Positions 42,780 through 53,356 of a DNA stretch of 64,000 nt are shown in pieces. A program made the position numbers and the translations under genes. The stretch is from Ascaris suum. Taxonomy: Eukaryota; Nematoda; Chromadorea; Rhabditida; Ascarididae. Numbering within the stretch: position 1 is the stretch's first letter; the number at the start of each line of letters is the position of its first letter. The notes under the pieces are model-generated. The model worked only from the letters and a program-made list of their open reading frames with translations, had not been told where the DNA came from and did not search any database. The DNA lies in NCBI GenBank assembly GCA_013433145.1, contig CM024179.1, positions 7,165,300 through 7,229,299 on the forward strand. Reading direction: 5' to 3'.

Positions 42780-42881
42780 ATGCTGAAGTTCAGTCGTCCT
42801 TAGATAAAGCAAAACTGAGTATCATTGCTAACCAAAAACAGAAGACGATAAGTGTCGGAACGATAAGTGTCTGAACAAACG
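42780..42881 (+). repeat. Inverted duplication, right arm (102 bp)
   Basis: Inverted copy of 41871-41972 across an 807-bp spacer. The similarity stops abruptly on both sides, so the copy is a discrete fragment and not a terminal repeat. Confidence 0.9.
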
Positions 42882-43820
42882 CAAACACAAAGCTTCAGCG
42901 ATTTCCAAAACAAGAAAAAAATCTTGCGTCATCGCCAGTAAAGGATTTATTCAGTTTGCAATGCAAACAGCAGAAGTTCTGAAGGGAATATTGAGAATAC
43001 TTTAACCGCCTGCTTACTATTTATTGCCTTAATTTTTCCTTTTATCGCCTTCTCACTGTCATTCTTTCGTTATTATGGTCTGATCCAGGTTCTCGAGCAC
43101 AATTCATGTTATTCACAACTCTTCACAGTTGTTCAATATGCTGGCATTCATCTGCGCAACACATGTGCGGTGCAGGCGGTGTAGCTGACACAAGCAAAAG
43201 CAGCTACAACTACAGCAACAAAAGTAATTGAAGAATTGCAAATCGGTGCAGTATCAGATTTAAGTGCTCTTGCTCTTCTGCAGCACATGAACACTTATTG
43301 GCGCCATCGAAAAAGTCAAACGCTTCAAAGAGACGTCGACGGCCTATTTACAAAAACACAAACTTTAACCTCGGAAGCATATTCGAGTGTTTCCACGCTC
43401 CTTTTGTTAGCTTTTTTTGAGAGCGTTCCAAATGTAGCCAAAAAATGTTTCCATTGCACGACGATGGTGCTGTTGATTGTTACCTCGCATAGGAAGTGTC
43501 ATCTTCGAACTGTGGAAATTTAGAAATTATCCGCTGTTGATTTACAAACAAGCATGTTATTGGAAAGTATAGATTTCCCACCGCATTTCTGCGCGGCGTG
43601 ACAAGCGGCTACCACCTACATTTTGAATACTGCGACGAGAAATATAATACTCACAGGACAAGATACATAAAATACGCATTCTGTCAGTAGCATTATTCTT
43701 CAGAGATGGTGAAAGTGTATATTTTGAAAACTTCCCCTCGAAAACTCCTCCACAGTTCTGGCCTACGCAGCTTTTCAACCACCCGACCCTACCTAGCCAT
43801 TCAAAACAACACTTCAAACA
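42882..43820. other. Transition between retroelement relic and tRNA array
   Basis: Open frames at 43236-43523 (plus) and 43557-43826 (minus) have no recognised product and no splice signals that decide. No sequence here resembles the array unit, so the array starts abruptly. Confidence 0.45.
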
Positions 43821-43890
43821 GCCCATAGCGGGGCGGCTAGCACTTAGGATTTTGAATCCTGCGACAGGAGTTCAAACCTCCCCAGGACCA
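43821..43890 (+). pseudogene. tRNA-Gln remnant at the array edge
   Basis: The 3' two-thirds, from the D-stem GCAC-equivalent through the TTG anticodon arm and T arm, is recognisable. The 5' acceptor strand is lost and the 3' strand is altered (CAGGACC). Confidence 0.7.
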
Positions 43891-44049
43891 CATACCTACT
43901 CCGTTGTCATCTTGAAGCAACAATATCTACAAACAATGAGGAAGCGGTTTGTTCTCAAGGTAACCGAGGTGTTTCGAACATTATTTTCACAAAAAGGTGT
44001 CCAAGGTAGTCGACCCCTCCGAAACATTCCTACATGGATGAGATTCCGC

Positions 44050-44120
44050 GGTCCCGTGGTGTAGCGGTCAGCACTCAGGACTCTGAATCCTGCGACGGGA
44101 GTTCAAATCTCCCCGGACTT
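44050..44120 (+). tRNA. tRNA-Gln (CTG), array copy 1
   Basis: Anticodon CTG. The 3' acceptor strand is altered (CGGACTT), one base short. Confidence 0.65.
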
Positions 44121-44279
44121 CATACCTGGCCTTTGCGAACCAGGCGCAACACTATTTTAGAAATAATGGGGAAGCGGTTTCTTCTCAACGAAGCCGAGGT
44201 GTTTCGAACACTGTTTTCACAAAAAAAGTTTCCGAGGTGGTGATCCGTATGAAACATTCGTACATACATGAGACTCCGC

Positions 44280-44351
44280 GGTCCCGTGGTCCAGCGGTCA
44301 GCACTCAGGACTCTGAATCCTGCGACGGGAGTTCAAATCTCCCCAGGAACT
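44280..44351 (+). tRNA. tRNA-Gln (CTG), array copy 2
   Basis: Anticodon CTG. The acceptor 3' strand is CAGGAAC, giving mismatches with GGTCCCG; the D arm has GTCC. Confidence 0.65.
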
Positions 44352-44510
44352 CAGACCTACGCCGTTGTCATCTTGAAGCAACAATATCTACAAACAATGT
44401 GGAAGCGGTTTGTTCTCAGGGTAGCCGAGGTGATTCGAACATCATTTTCAGAAGAAGGTTTCCGAGGTCGTTGGTTCGTCGGGAACATTCGCTCAAAAAC
44501 ACCAGTCTGC

Positions 44511-44582
44511 GGTCCCGTGCTGTAGCGGTTAGCACTCAGGACTCTGAATCCTGCGACGGGAGTTCAAATCTCCCCGGGACCT
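44511..44582 (+). tRNA. tRNA-Gln (CTG), array copy 3
   Basis: 72 nt, anticodon CTG. One D-stem substitution (CTGT). Confidence 0.85.
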
Positions 44583-44740
44583 GACACCTACGCCGTTGCC
44601 AAATTGAAGCAACACTATTTTAGAAAGAATGTGGAAGCGGTTTCTTCTCATGGTAGTCTTTTTTCGAAGATTATTTTCACAAAAAAAGTTTCCGAAGTGG
44701 TCGATCCGTCCGAAACATTCGTACATCCATGACACTCCGC

Positions 44741-44810
44741 GGTCCCGTGGTGTAGCGGTTAGCACTCAGGACTTGAATCCTGCGACGGGAGTTCAAATCT
44801 CCCCGGACCT
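44741..44810 (+). pseudogene. tRNA-Gln-like, 6-nt anticodon loop, copy 4
   Basis: One base is missing in the anticodon loop (CTTGAA) and one in the 3' acceptor strand. Confidence 0.7.
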
Positions 44811-44971
44811 CACACCTACGCCGTTGCCAAACTGAAGCAACACTATTTTAGAAATAATGTGGAAGCGGTTTGTTCTCAACATAGCCGAGGTGTTTCGAAC
44901 ACTATTTTCACAAAAAAAGTTTCCGAAGTGGTCGATCCGTCCGAAACATTCGTACATAGATCAGATTCCGC

Positions 44972-45043
44972 GGTCCCGTGGTGTAGCGGTCAGCACTCAG
45001 GACTCTGAATCCTGCGACGGGAGTTCAAATCTCCCCGGGACCT
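44972..45043 (+). tRNA. tRNA-Gln (CTG), array copy 5
   Basis: Regular 72-nt copy, anticodon CTG. Stems GGTCCCG/CGGGACC, GTGT/GCAC, CAGGA/TCCTG and GGGAG/CTCCC are perfect; the variable loop is CGAC and the discriminator is T. This is the reference structure for the other regular copies. Confidence 0.95.
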
Positions 45044-45202
45044 CATACCTACGCCGTTGCCAATTTGAAGCAACACTATTTTAGAAATAGTGTGGAAGCG
45101 GTTTCTTCTCAATGTACCGAGGTGTTTCGAACACTATTTTCACAAAAAAAGTTTCCGAAGTGGTTGATCCGTCCGAAACATTCGTCAAAAAGACTAGTCC
45201 GC

Positions 45203-45274
45203 GGTCCCGTGGTGTAGCGGTCAGCACTCAGGACTCTGAATCCTGCGACGGGAGTTCAAATCTCCCCGGGACCT
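45203..45274 (+). tRNA. tRNA-Gln (CTG), array copy 6
   Basis: Regular copy, anticodon CTG. Confidence 0.94.
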
Positions 45275-45433
45275 CATACCTGGCCGTTGCGAACCAGGCG
45301 CAACACTATTTTAGAAATAATGTGGAAGCGGTTTGTTCTCAAGGTAGCCGAGGTGTTTCGAACACTATTTTCACAAAAAAAGTTTCCGAAGTGGTGATCC
45401 GTCCGAAACATTCGTAGATACCTGAGAATCCGC

Positions 45434-45505
45434 GGTCCCGTGGTGTAGCGGTCAGCACTCAGGACTTTGAATCCTGCGACGGGAGTTCAAATCTCCCCGG
45501 GACCT
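45434..45505 (+). tRNA. tRNA-Gln (TTG), array copy 7
   Basis: Regular copy, anticodon TTG; first clean TTG copy from the left. Confidence 0.94.
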
Positions 45506-45667
45506 CATACCTACGGCCTTTGCGAACCATTCGCAACACTATTTTAGAAATAATGTGGAAGCGGTTTGTTCTCAACGTAGCCGAGGTGTTTCGAACACTA
45601 TTTTCACAAAAAAAGTTTCCGAAGTGGTCGATCCGTCCGAAACATTCGTACATACATGAGAATCCGC

Positions 45668-45739
45668 GGTCCCGTGGTGTAGCGGTTAGCACTCAGGACT
45701 TTGAATCCTGCGACGGGAGTTCAAATCTCCCCGGGACCT
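45668..45739 (+). tRNA. tRNA-Gln (TTG), array copy 8
   Basis: Regular, TTG; D-loop variant GGTTA. Confidence 0.94.
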
Positions 45740-45898
45740 CATACCTGGCCTTGCGAACCATTCGCAACACTATTTTAGAAATAATGTGGAAGCGGTTTCT
45801 CCTCAACGTAGCCGAGGTGTTTCGAACACTATTTTCACAAAAAAAGTTTCCGAAGTGGTCGATCCGTCCGAAACATTCGTACATCCATGAGACTCCGC

Positions 45899-45970
45899 GG
45901 TCCCGTGGTGTAGCGGTCAGCACTCAGGACTTTGAATCCTGCGACGGGAGTTCAAATCTCCCCGGGACCT
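45899..45970 (+). tRNA. tRNA-Gln (TTG), array copy 9
   Basis: Regular, TTG. Confidence 0.94.
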
Positions 45971-46131
45971 CATACCTACGCCGTTGCGAAACATGCGCAA
46001 CACTATTTTAGAAATAATGTGGAAGCGGTTTGTTCTCAAGGTAGCCGAGGTGTTTCGAACACTATTTTCACAAAAAAAGTTTCCGAAGTGGTCGATCCGT
46101 CCGAAACATTCGTACATACCTGAGAATCCGC

Positions 46132-46202
46132 GGTCCCGTGGTGTAGCGGTCAGCACTCAGGACTCTGAATCCTGCGACGGGAGTTCAAATCTCCCCGGAC
46201 CT
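46132..46202 (+). tRNA. tRNA-Gln (CTG), array copy 10
   Basis: CTG; one G missing in the 3' acceptor strand (CGGACC). Confidence 0.75.
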
Positions 46203-46360
46203 CACCTACGCCGTTGCCAAATTGAAGCAACACTATTTTACAAATAATGTGGAAGCGGTTTGTTCTCAAGGTAGCCGAGGTGTTTCGAACACTATTTTCA
46301 CAAAAAAAGTTTCCGAAGTGGTCGATCCGTCCGAAACATTCGTAGTCCATGAGACTCCGC

Positions 46361-46433
46361 GGTCCCGTGGTGTAGCGGTCAGCACTCAGGACTCTTGAAT
46401 CCTGCGACGGGAGTTCAAATCTCCCCGGGACCT
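46361..46433 (+). pseudogene. tRNA-Gln-like, 8-nt anticodon loop, copy 11
   Basis: An extra T in the anticodon loop (CTCTTGAA) makes the anticodon ambiguous between CTG and TTG; the rest is regular. Confidence 0.7.
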
Positions 46434-46593
46434 CATACCTACGCCGTTGCCAATTTGAAGCAACACTATTTTAGAAATAATGTGGAAGCGGTTTCTTCTC
46501 AAGGTAGCCGAGGTGTTTCGAACACTATTTTCACAAAAAAAGTTTCCGAAGTGGTGATCCGTCCGAAACATTCGTAGATACCTGAGAATCCGC

Positions 46594-46664
46594 GGTCCCG
46601 TGGTGTAGCGGTCAGCACTCAGGACTCTGAATCCTGCGACGGGAGTTCAAATCTCCCCGGACCT
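46594..46664 (+). tRNA. tRNA-Gln (CTG), array copy 12
   Basis: CTG; acceptor 3' strand one G short. Confidence 0.75.
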
Positions 46665-46823
46665 CATACCTACGCCGTTGCCAATTTGAAGCAACACTAT
46701 TTTAGAAATAATGTGGAAGCGGTTTCTTCTCAAGGTAGCCGAGGTGTTTCGAACACTATTTTCACAAAAAAAGTTTCCGAAGTGGTCGATCGTCCGAAAC
46801 ATTCGTCAAAAACCAGAATCCGC

Positions 46824-46894
46824 GGTCCCGTGGTGTAGCGGTCAGCACTCAGGACTCTGAATCCTGCGACGGGAGTTCAAATCTCCCCGGACCT
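46824..46894 (+). tRNA. tRNA-Gln (CTG), array copy 13
   Basis: CTG; acceptor 3' strand one G short. Confidence 0.75.
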
Positions 46895-47052
46895 CATATC
46901 TGGCCTTTGCGAACCAGGCGCAACACTATTTTAGAAATAATGGGAAGCGGTTTCTTCTCAACATAGCCGAGGTGTTTCGAACACTATTTTCACAAAAAAA
47001 GTTTCCGAAGTGGTGATCCGTCCGAAACATTCGTAGATACCTGAGAATCCGC

Positions 47053-47124
47053 GGTCCCGTGGTGTAGCGGTCAGCACTCAGGACTCTGAATCCTGCGACG
47101 GGAGTTCAAATCTCCCCGGGACCT
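47053..47124 (+). tRNA. tRNA-Gln (CTG), array copy 14
   Basis: Regular, CTG; start of a run of eight regular CTG copies. Confidence 0.95.
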
Positions 47125-47283
47125 CATACCTGGCCTTTGCGAACCAGGCGCAACACTATTTTAGAAATAATGGGGAAGCGGTTTCTTCTCAACATAGCCG
47201 AGGTGTTTCGAACACTATTTTCACAAAAAAAGTTTCCGAAGTGGTGATCCGTCCGAAACATTCGTAGATACCTGAGAATCCGC

Positions 47284-47355
47284 GGTCCCGTGGTGTAGCG
47301 GTCAGCACTCAGGACTCTGAATCCTGCGACGGGAGTTCAAATCTCCCCGGGACCT
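47284..47355 (+). tRNA. tRNA-Gln (CTG), array copy 15
   Basis: Regular, CTG. Confidence 0.95.
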
Positions 47356-47514
47356 CATACCTGGCCTTTGCGAACCATGCGCAACACTATTTTAGAAATA
47401 ATGTGGAAGCGGTTTCTTCTCAACGTAGCCGAGGTGTTTCGAACACTATTTTCACAAAAAAAGTTTCCGAAGTGGTGATCCGTCCGAAACATTCGTAGAT
47501 ACCTGAGAATCCGC

Positions 47515-47586
47515 GGTCCCGTGGTGTAGCGGTCAGCACTCAGGACTCTGAATCCTGCGACGGGAGTTCAAATCTCCCCGGGACCT
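47515..47586 (+). tRNA. tRNA-Gln (CTG), array copy 16
   Basis: Regular, CTG. Confidence 0.95.
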
Positions 47587-47746
47587 CATACCTGGCCTTT
47601 GCGAACCAGGCGCAACACTATTTTAGAAATAATGGGGAAGCGGTTTCTTCTCAACATAGCCGAGGTGTTTCGAACACTATTTTCACAAAAAAAGTTTCCG
47701 AAGTGGTCGATCCGTCCGAAACATTCGTACATACCTGAGAATCCGC

Positions 47747-47818
47747 GGTCCCGTGGTGTAGCGGTCAGCACTCAGGACTCTGAATCCTGCGACGGGAGTT
47801 CAAATCTCCCCGGGACCT
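47747..47818 (+). tRNA. tRNA-Gln (CTG), array copy 17
   Basis: Regular, CTG. Confidence 0.95.
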
Positions 47819-47978
47819 CATACCTGGCCTTTGCGAACCAGGCGCAACACTATTTTAGAAATAATGTGGAAGCGGTTTCTTCTCAACATAGCCGAGGTGT
47901 TTCGAACACTATTTTCACAAAAAAAGTTTCCGAAGTGGTCGATCCGTCCGAAACATTCGTACATACATGAGAATCCGC

Positions 47979-48050
47979 GGTCCCGTGGTGTAGCGGTCAG
48001 CACTCAGGACTCTGAATCCTGCGACGGGAGTTCAAATCTCCCCGGGACCT
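47979..48050 (+). tRNA. tRNA-Gln (CTG), array copy 18
   Basis: Regular, CTG. Confidence 0.95.
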
Positions 48051-48209
48051 GATACCTACGCCGTTGCCAATTGAAGCAACACTATTTTAGAAATAATGTG
48101 GAAGCGGTTTCTTCTCAAGGTAGCCGAGGTGTTTCGAACACTATTTTCACAAAAAAAGTTTCCGAAGTGGTCGATCCGTCCGAAACATTCGTACATACAT
48201 GAGATCCGC

Positions 48210-48281
48210 GGTCCCGTGGTGTAGCGGTCAGCACTCAGGACTCTGAATCCTGCGACGGGAGTTCAAATCTCCCCGGGACCT
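48210..48281 (+). tRNA. tRNA-Gln (CTG), array copy 19
   Basis: Regular, CTG; the spacer after it is unusual (GCCGTGCAACCAACAC). Confidence 0.95.
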
Positions 48282-48438
48282 CATACCTACGCCGTTGCCG
48301 TGCAACCAACACTATTTAGAAATAATGTGGAAGCGGTTTCTTCTCAACGTAGCCGAGGTGTTTCGAACACTATTTTCACAAAAAAAGTTTCCGAAGTGGT
48401 GATCCGTCCGAAATATTCGTAGATACCTGAGAATCCGC

Positions 48439-48510
48439 GGTCCCGTGGTGTAGCGGTCAGCACTCAGGACTCTGAATCCTGCGACGGGAGTTCAAATCTC
48501 CCCGGGACCT
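48439..48510 (+). tRNA. tRNA-Gln (CTG), array copy 20
   Basis: Regular, CTG. Confidence 0.95.
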
Positions 48511-48669
48511 CATACCTGGCCTTTGCGAACCAGGCGCAACACTATTTTAGAAATAATGTGGAAGCGGTTTGTTCTCAAGGTAGCCGAGGTGTTTCGAACA
48601 CTATTTTCACAAAAAAAGTTTCCGAAGTGGTGATCCGTCCGAAACATTCGTAGACACCTGAGAATCCGC

Positions 48670-48741
48670 GGTCCCGTGGTGTAGCGGTCAGCACTCAGGA
48701 CTCTGAATCCTGCGACGGGAGTTCAAATCTCCCCGGGACCT
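48670..48741 (+). tRNA. tRNA-Gln (CTG), array copy 21
   Basis: Regular, CTG. Confidence 0.95.
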
Positions 48742-48900
48742 CATACCTGGCCTTTGCGAAATTGCGCAACACTATTTTAGAAATAATGTGGAAGCGGTTT
48801 CTTCTCAACGTAGCCGAGGTGTTTCGAACACTATTTTCACAAAAAAAGTTTCCGAAGTGGTCGATCCGTCCGAAACATTCGTACATACATGAGACTCCGC

Positions 48901-48972
48901 GGTCCCGTGGTGTAGCGGTTAGCACTCAGGACTTTGAATCCTGCGACGGGAGTTCAAATCTCCCCGGGACCT
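48901..48972 (+). tRNA. tRNA-Gln (TTG), array copy 22
   Basis: Regular, TTG; D-loop variant GGTTA as in copy 8. Confidence 0.94.
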
Positions 48973-49131
48973 CATACCTGGCCTTTGCGAACCAGGCGCA
49001 ACACTATTTTAGAAATAATGTGGAAGCGGTTTCTCCTCAACGTAGCCGAGGTGTTTCGAACACTATTTTCACAAAAAAAGTTTCCGAAGTGGTCGATCCG
49101 TCCGAAACATTCGTAGATCCTGAGAATCCGC

Positions 49132-49202
49132 GGTCCCGTGGTGTAGCGGTCAGCACTCAGGACTTGAATCCTGCGACGGGAGTTCAAATCTCCCCGGGAC
49201 CT
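49132..49202 (+). pseudogene. tRNA-Gln-like, 6-nt anticodon loop, copy 23
   Basis: Anticodon loop CTTGAA, one base short; acceptor stem intact. Confidence 0.65.
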
Positions 49203-49360
49203 CATACCTACGCCGTTGCGAAACAAGCAACACTATTTTAGAAATAATGTGGAAGCGGTTTCTTCTCAACGTAGCCGAGGTGTTTCGAACACTATTTTCA
49301 CAAAAAAAGTTTCCGAAGTGGTGATCCGTCCGAAACATTCGTACATCCATGAGAATCCGC

Positions 49361-49432
49361 GGTCCCGTGGTGTAGCGGTCAGCACTCAGGACTCTGAATC
49401 CTGCGACGGGAGTTCAAATCTCCCCGGGACCT
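49361..49432 (+). tRNA. tRNA-Gln (CTG), array copy 24
   Basis: Regular, CTG. Confidence 0.95.
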
Positions 49433-49593
49433 CATACCTACGCCGTTGCGAACCAGAAACAACACTATTTTAGAAATAATGTGGAAGCGGTTTCTTCTCA
49501 AGGTAGCCGAGGTGTTTCGAACACTATTTTCACAAAAAAAGTTTCCGAAGTGGTCGATCCGTCCGAAACATTCGTACATCCATGAGAATCCGC

Positions 49594-49665
49594 GGTCCCG
49601 TGGTGTAGCGGTCAGCACTCAGGACTCTGAATCCTGCGACGGGAGTTCAAATCTCCCCGGGACCT
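49594..49665 (+). tRNA. tRNA-Gln (CTG), array copy 25
   Basis: Regular, CTG. Confidence 0.95.
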
Positions 49666-49824
49666 CATACCTGGCCTTTGCGAACCAGGCGCAACACTAT
49701 TTTAGAAATAATGTGGAAGCGGTTTCTTCTCAACGTAGCCGAGGTGTTTCGAACACTATTTTCACAAAAAAAGTTTCCGAAGTGGTGATCCGTCCGAAAC
49801 ATTCGTAGATACCTGAGAATCCGC

Positions 49825-49895
49825 GGTCCCGTGGTGTAGCGGTCAGCACTCAGGACTTTGAATCCTGCGACGGGAGTTCAAATCTCCCCGGACCT
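49825..49895 (+). tRNA. tRNA-Gln (TTG), array copy 26
   Basis: TTG; acceptor 3' strand one G short. Confidence 0.75.
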
Positions 49896-50054
49896 CATAC
49901 CTACGCCGTTGCGTGTTCAAATAACACTATTTTACAAATAATGTGGAAGCGGTTTCTTCTCAAGGTAGCCGAGGTGTTTCGAACACTATTTTCACAAAAA
50001 AAGTTTCCGAAGTGGTGATCCGTCCGAAACATTCGTAGATACCTGAGAATCCGC

Positions 50055-50126
50055 GGTCCCGTGGTGTAGCGGTCAGCACTCAGGACTCTGAATCCTGCGA
50101 CGGGAGTTCAAATCTCCCCGGGACCT
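50055..50126 (+). tRNA. tRNA-Gln (CTG), array copy 27
   Basis: Regular, CTG. Confidence 0.95.
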
Positions 50127-50287
50127 CATACCTACGGCGTTGCCAAATTGAAGCAACACTATTTTACAAATAATGTGGAAGCGGTTTCTTCTCAACGTAG
50201 CCGAGGTGTTTCGAACACTATTTTCACAAAAAAAGTTTCCGAAGTGGTCGATCCGTCCGAAACATTCGTACATCCATGAGACTCCGC

Positions 50288-50359
50288 GGTCCCGTGGTGT
50301 AGCGGTCAGCACTCAGGACTTTGAATCCTGCGACGGGAGTTCAAATCTCCCCGGGACCT
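50288..50359 (+). tRNA. tRNA-Gln (TTG), array copy 28
   Basis: Regular, TTG. Confidence 0.95.
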
Positions 50360-50518
50360 CATACCTACGCCGTTGCCAATTGAAGCAACACTATTTTAGA
50401 AATAATGTGGAAGCGGTTTCTTCTCAAGGTAGCCGAGGTGTTTCGAACACTATTTTCACAAAAAAAGTTTCCGAAGTGGTGATCCGTCCGAAACATTCGT
50501 ACATACCTGAGAATCCGC

Positions 50519-50589
50519 GGTCCCGTGGTGTAGCGGTCAGCACTCAGGACTTTGAATCCTGCGACGGGAGTTCAAATCTCCCCGGACCT
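50519..50589 (+). tRNA. tRNA-Gln (TTG), array copy 29
   Basis: TTG; acceptor 3' strand one G short. Confidence 0.75.
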
Positions 50590-50747
50590 CATACCTGGCG
50601 TTGCGAAATTGCGCAACACTATTTTAGAAATAATGTGGAAGCGGTTTCTTCTCAAGGTAGCCGAGGTGTTTCGAACACTATTTTCACAAAAAAAGTTTCC
50701 GAAGTGGTCGATCCGTCCGAAACATTCGTACATCCATGAGAATCCGC

Positions 50748-50819
50748 GGTCCCGTGGTGTAGCGGTCAGCACTCAGGACTCTGAATCCTGCGACGGGAGT
50801 TCAAATCTCCCCGGGACCT
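50748..50819 (+). tRNA. tRNA-Gln (CTG), array copy 30
   Basis: Regular, CTG. Confidence 0.95.
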
Positions 50820-50978
50820 CATACCTGGCCTTTGCGAACCATGCGCAACACTATTTTAGAAATAATGGGAAGCGGTTTCTTCTCAACGTAGCCGAGGTGT
50901 TTCGAACACTATTTTCACAAAAAAAGTTTCCGAAGTGGTCGATCCGTCCGAAACATTCGTACATACATGAGAATCCGC

Positions 50979-51050
50979 GGTCCCGTGGTGTAGCGGTCAG
51001 CACTCAGGACTTTGAATCCTGCGACGGGAGTTCAAATCTCCCCGGGACCT
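50979..51050 (+). tRNA. tRNA-Gln (TTG), array copy 31
   Basis: Regular, TTG. Confidence 0.95.
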
Positions 51051-51211
51051 CATACCTACGGCGTTGCGAAATTGAAGCAACACTATTTTAGAAATAATGT
51101 GGAAGCGGTTTCTTCTCAAGGTAGCCGAGGTGTTTCGAACACTATTTTCACAAAAAAAGTTTCCGAAGTGGTCGATCCGTCCGAAACATTCGTACATCCA
51201 TGAGAATCCGC

Positions 51212-51283
51212 GGTCCCGTGGTGTAGCGGTCAGCACTCAGGACTTTGAATCCTGCGACGGGAGTTCAAATCTCCCCGGGACCT
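51212..51283 (+). tRNA. tRNA-Gln (TTG), array copy 32
   Basis: Regular, TTG. Confidence 0.95.
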
Positions 51284-51443
51284 CATACCTACGGCCGTTG
51301 CGAAATTGAAGCAACACTATTTTAGAAATAATGTGGAAGCGGTTTCTTCTCAAGGTAGCCGAGGTGTTTCGAACACTATTTTCACAAAAAAAGTTTCCGA
51401 AGTGGTCGATCCGTCCGAAACATTCGTACACCTGAGAATCCGC

Positions 51444-51514
51444 GGTCCCGTGGTGTAGCGGTCAGCACTCAGGACTTGAATCCTGCGACGGGAGTTCAAA
51501 TCTCCCCGGGACCT
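51444..51514 (+). pseudogene. tRNA-Gln-like, 6-nt anticodon loop, copy 33
   Basis: Anticodon loop CTTGAA, one base short; otherwise regular. Confidence 0.65.
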
Positions 51515-51673
51515 CATACCTGGCCTTTGCGAAACATGCGCAACACTATTTTAGAAATAATGTGGAAGCGGTTTCTTCTCAAGGTAGCCGAGGTGTTTCG
51601 AACACTATTTTCACAAAAAAAGTTTCCGAAGTGGTGATCCGTCCGAAACATTCGTACATACATGAGAATCCGC

Positions 51674-51745
51674 GGTCCCGTGGTGTAGCGGTCAGCACTC
51701 AGGACTCTGAATCCTGCGACGGGAGTTCAAATCTCCCCGGGACCT
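51674..51745 (+). tRNA. tRNA-Gln (CTG), array copy 34
   Basis: Regular, CTG. Confidence 0.95.
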
Positions 51746-51902
51746 CATACCTGGCCTTGCGAAATTGCGCAACACTATTTTAGAAATAATGTGGAAGCGG
51801 TTTCTTCTCAAGTAGCCGAGGTGTTTCGAACACTATTTTCACAAAAAAAGTTTCCGAAGTGGTCGATCCGTCCGAAACATTCGTACATCCATGAGAATCC
51901 GC

Positions 51903-51974
51903 GGTCCCGTGGTGTAGCGGTCAGCACTCAGGACTTTGAATCCTGCGACGGGAGTTCAAATCTCCCCGGGACCT
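51903..51974 (+). tRNA. tRNA-Gln (TTG), array copy 35
   Basis: Regular, TTG. Confidence 0.95.
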
Positions 51975-52132
51975 CATACCTGGCCTTTGCGAAACAAGCA
52001 ACACTATTTTAGAAATAATGTGGAAGCGGTTTCTTCTCAACGTAGCCGAGGTGTTTCGAACACTATTTTCACAAAAAAAGTTTCCGAAGTGGTCGATCCG
52101 TCCGAAACATTCGTACATACCTGAGAATCCGC

Positions 52133-52204
52133 GGTCCCGTGGTGTAGCGGTCAGCACTCAGGACTTTGAATCCTGCGACGGGAGTTCAAATCTCCCCGGG
52201 ACCT
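52133..52204 (+). tRNA. tRNA-Gln (TTG), array copy 36
   Basis: Regular, TTG. Confidence 0.95.
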
Positions 52205-52361
52205 CATACCTGGCCTTGCGAAATGCGCAACACTATTTTAGAAATAATGTGGAAGCGGTTTCTTCTCAACGTAGCCGAGGTGTTTCGAACACTATTTTCA
52301 CAAAAAAAGTTTCCGAAGTGGTCGATCCGTCCGAAACATTCGTACATCCATGAGACTCCGC

Positions 52362-52433
52362 GGTCCCGTGGTGTAGCGGTCAGCACTCAGGACTTTGAAT
52401 CCTGCGACGGGAGTTCAAATCTCCCCGGGACCT
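52362..52433 (+). tRNA. tRNA-Gln (TTG), array copy 37
   Basis: Regular, TTG. Confidence 0.95.
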
Positions 52434-52593
52434 CATACCTACGCCTTGCGAAATTGAAGCAACACTATTTTAGAAATAATGTGGAAGCGGTTTCTTCTCA
52501 ACGTAGCCGAGGTGTTTCGAACACTATTTTCACAAAAAAAGTTTCCGAAGTGGTCGATCCGTCCGAAACATTCGTAGATACCTGAGAATCCGC

Positions 52594-52665
52594 GGTCCCG
52601 TGGTGTAGCGGTCAGCACTCAGGACTTTGAATCCTGCGACGGGAGTTCAAATCTCCCCGGGACCT
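52594..52665 (+). tRNA. tRNA-Gln (TTG), array copy 38
   Basis: Regular, TTG. Confidence 0.95.
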
Positions 52666-52824
52666 CATACCTGGCCTTTGCGAAACAGAAGCAACACTAT
52701 TTTAGAAATAATGTGGAAGCGGTTTCTTCTCAACGTAGCCGAGGTGTTTCGAACACTATTTTCACAAAAAAAGTTTCCGAAGTGGTCGATCCGTCCGAAA
52801 CATTCGTACATCCTGAGACTCCGC

Positions 52825-52896
52825 GGTCCCGTGGTGTAGCGGTCAGCACTCAGGACTTTGAATCCTGCGACGGGAGTTCAAATCTCCCCGGGACCT
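52825..52896 (+). tRNA. tRNA-Gln (TTG), array copy 39
   Basis: Regular, TTG. Confidence 0.95.
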
Positions 52897-53055
52897 CATA
52901 CCTGGCCTTTGCGAAATTGCGCAACACTATTTTAGAAATAATGTGGAAGCGGTTTCTTCTCAACGTAGCCGAGGTGTTTCGAACACTATTTTCACAAAAA
53001 AAGTTTCCGAAGTGGTCGATCCGTCCGAAACATTCGTACATACCTGAGAATCCGC

Positions 53056-53127
53056 GGTCCCGTGGTGTAGCGGTCAGCACTCAGGACTTTGAATCCTGCG
53101 ACGGGAGTTCAAATCTCCCCGGGACCT
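53056..53127 (+). tRNA. tRNA-Gln (TTG), array copy 40
   Basis: Regular, TTG; shortened spacer after it (CCAAAAACACT). Confidence 0.95.
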
Positions 53128-53284
53128 CATACCTACGCCTTTGCGAACCAAAAACACTATTTTAGAAATAATGTGGAAGCGGTTTCTTCTCAACGTAGCC
53201 GAGGTGTTTCGAACACTATTTTCACAAAAAAAGTTTCCGAAGTGGTCGATCCGTCCGAAACATTCGTACATCCTGAGAATCCGC

Positions 53285-53356
53285 GGTCCCGTGGTGTAGC
53301 GGTCAGCACTCAGGACTCTGAATCCTGCGACGGGAGTTCAAATCTCCCCGGGACCT
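53285..53356 (+). tRNA. tRNA-Gln (CTG), array copy 41
   Basis: Regular, CTG, isolated among TTG copies. Confidence 0.95.

Noticed and set aside
41871..42881. The inverted arms as terminal inverted repeats of a DNA transposon
   Set aside because: The left arm lies inside recognisable retroelement sequence, no target duplication is visible and there is no transposase between the arms.
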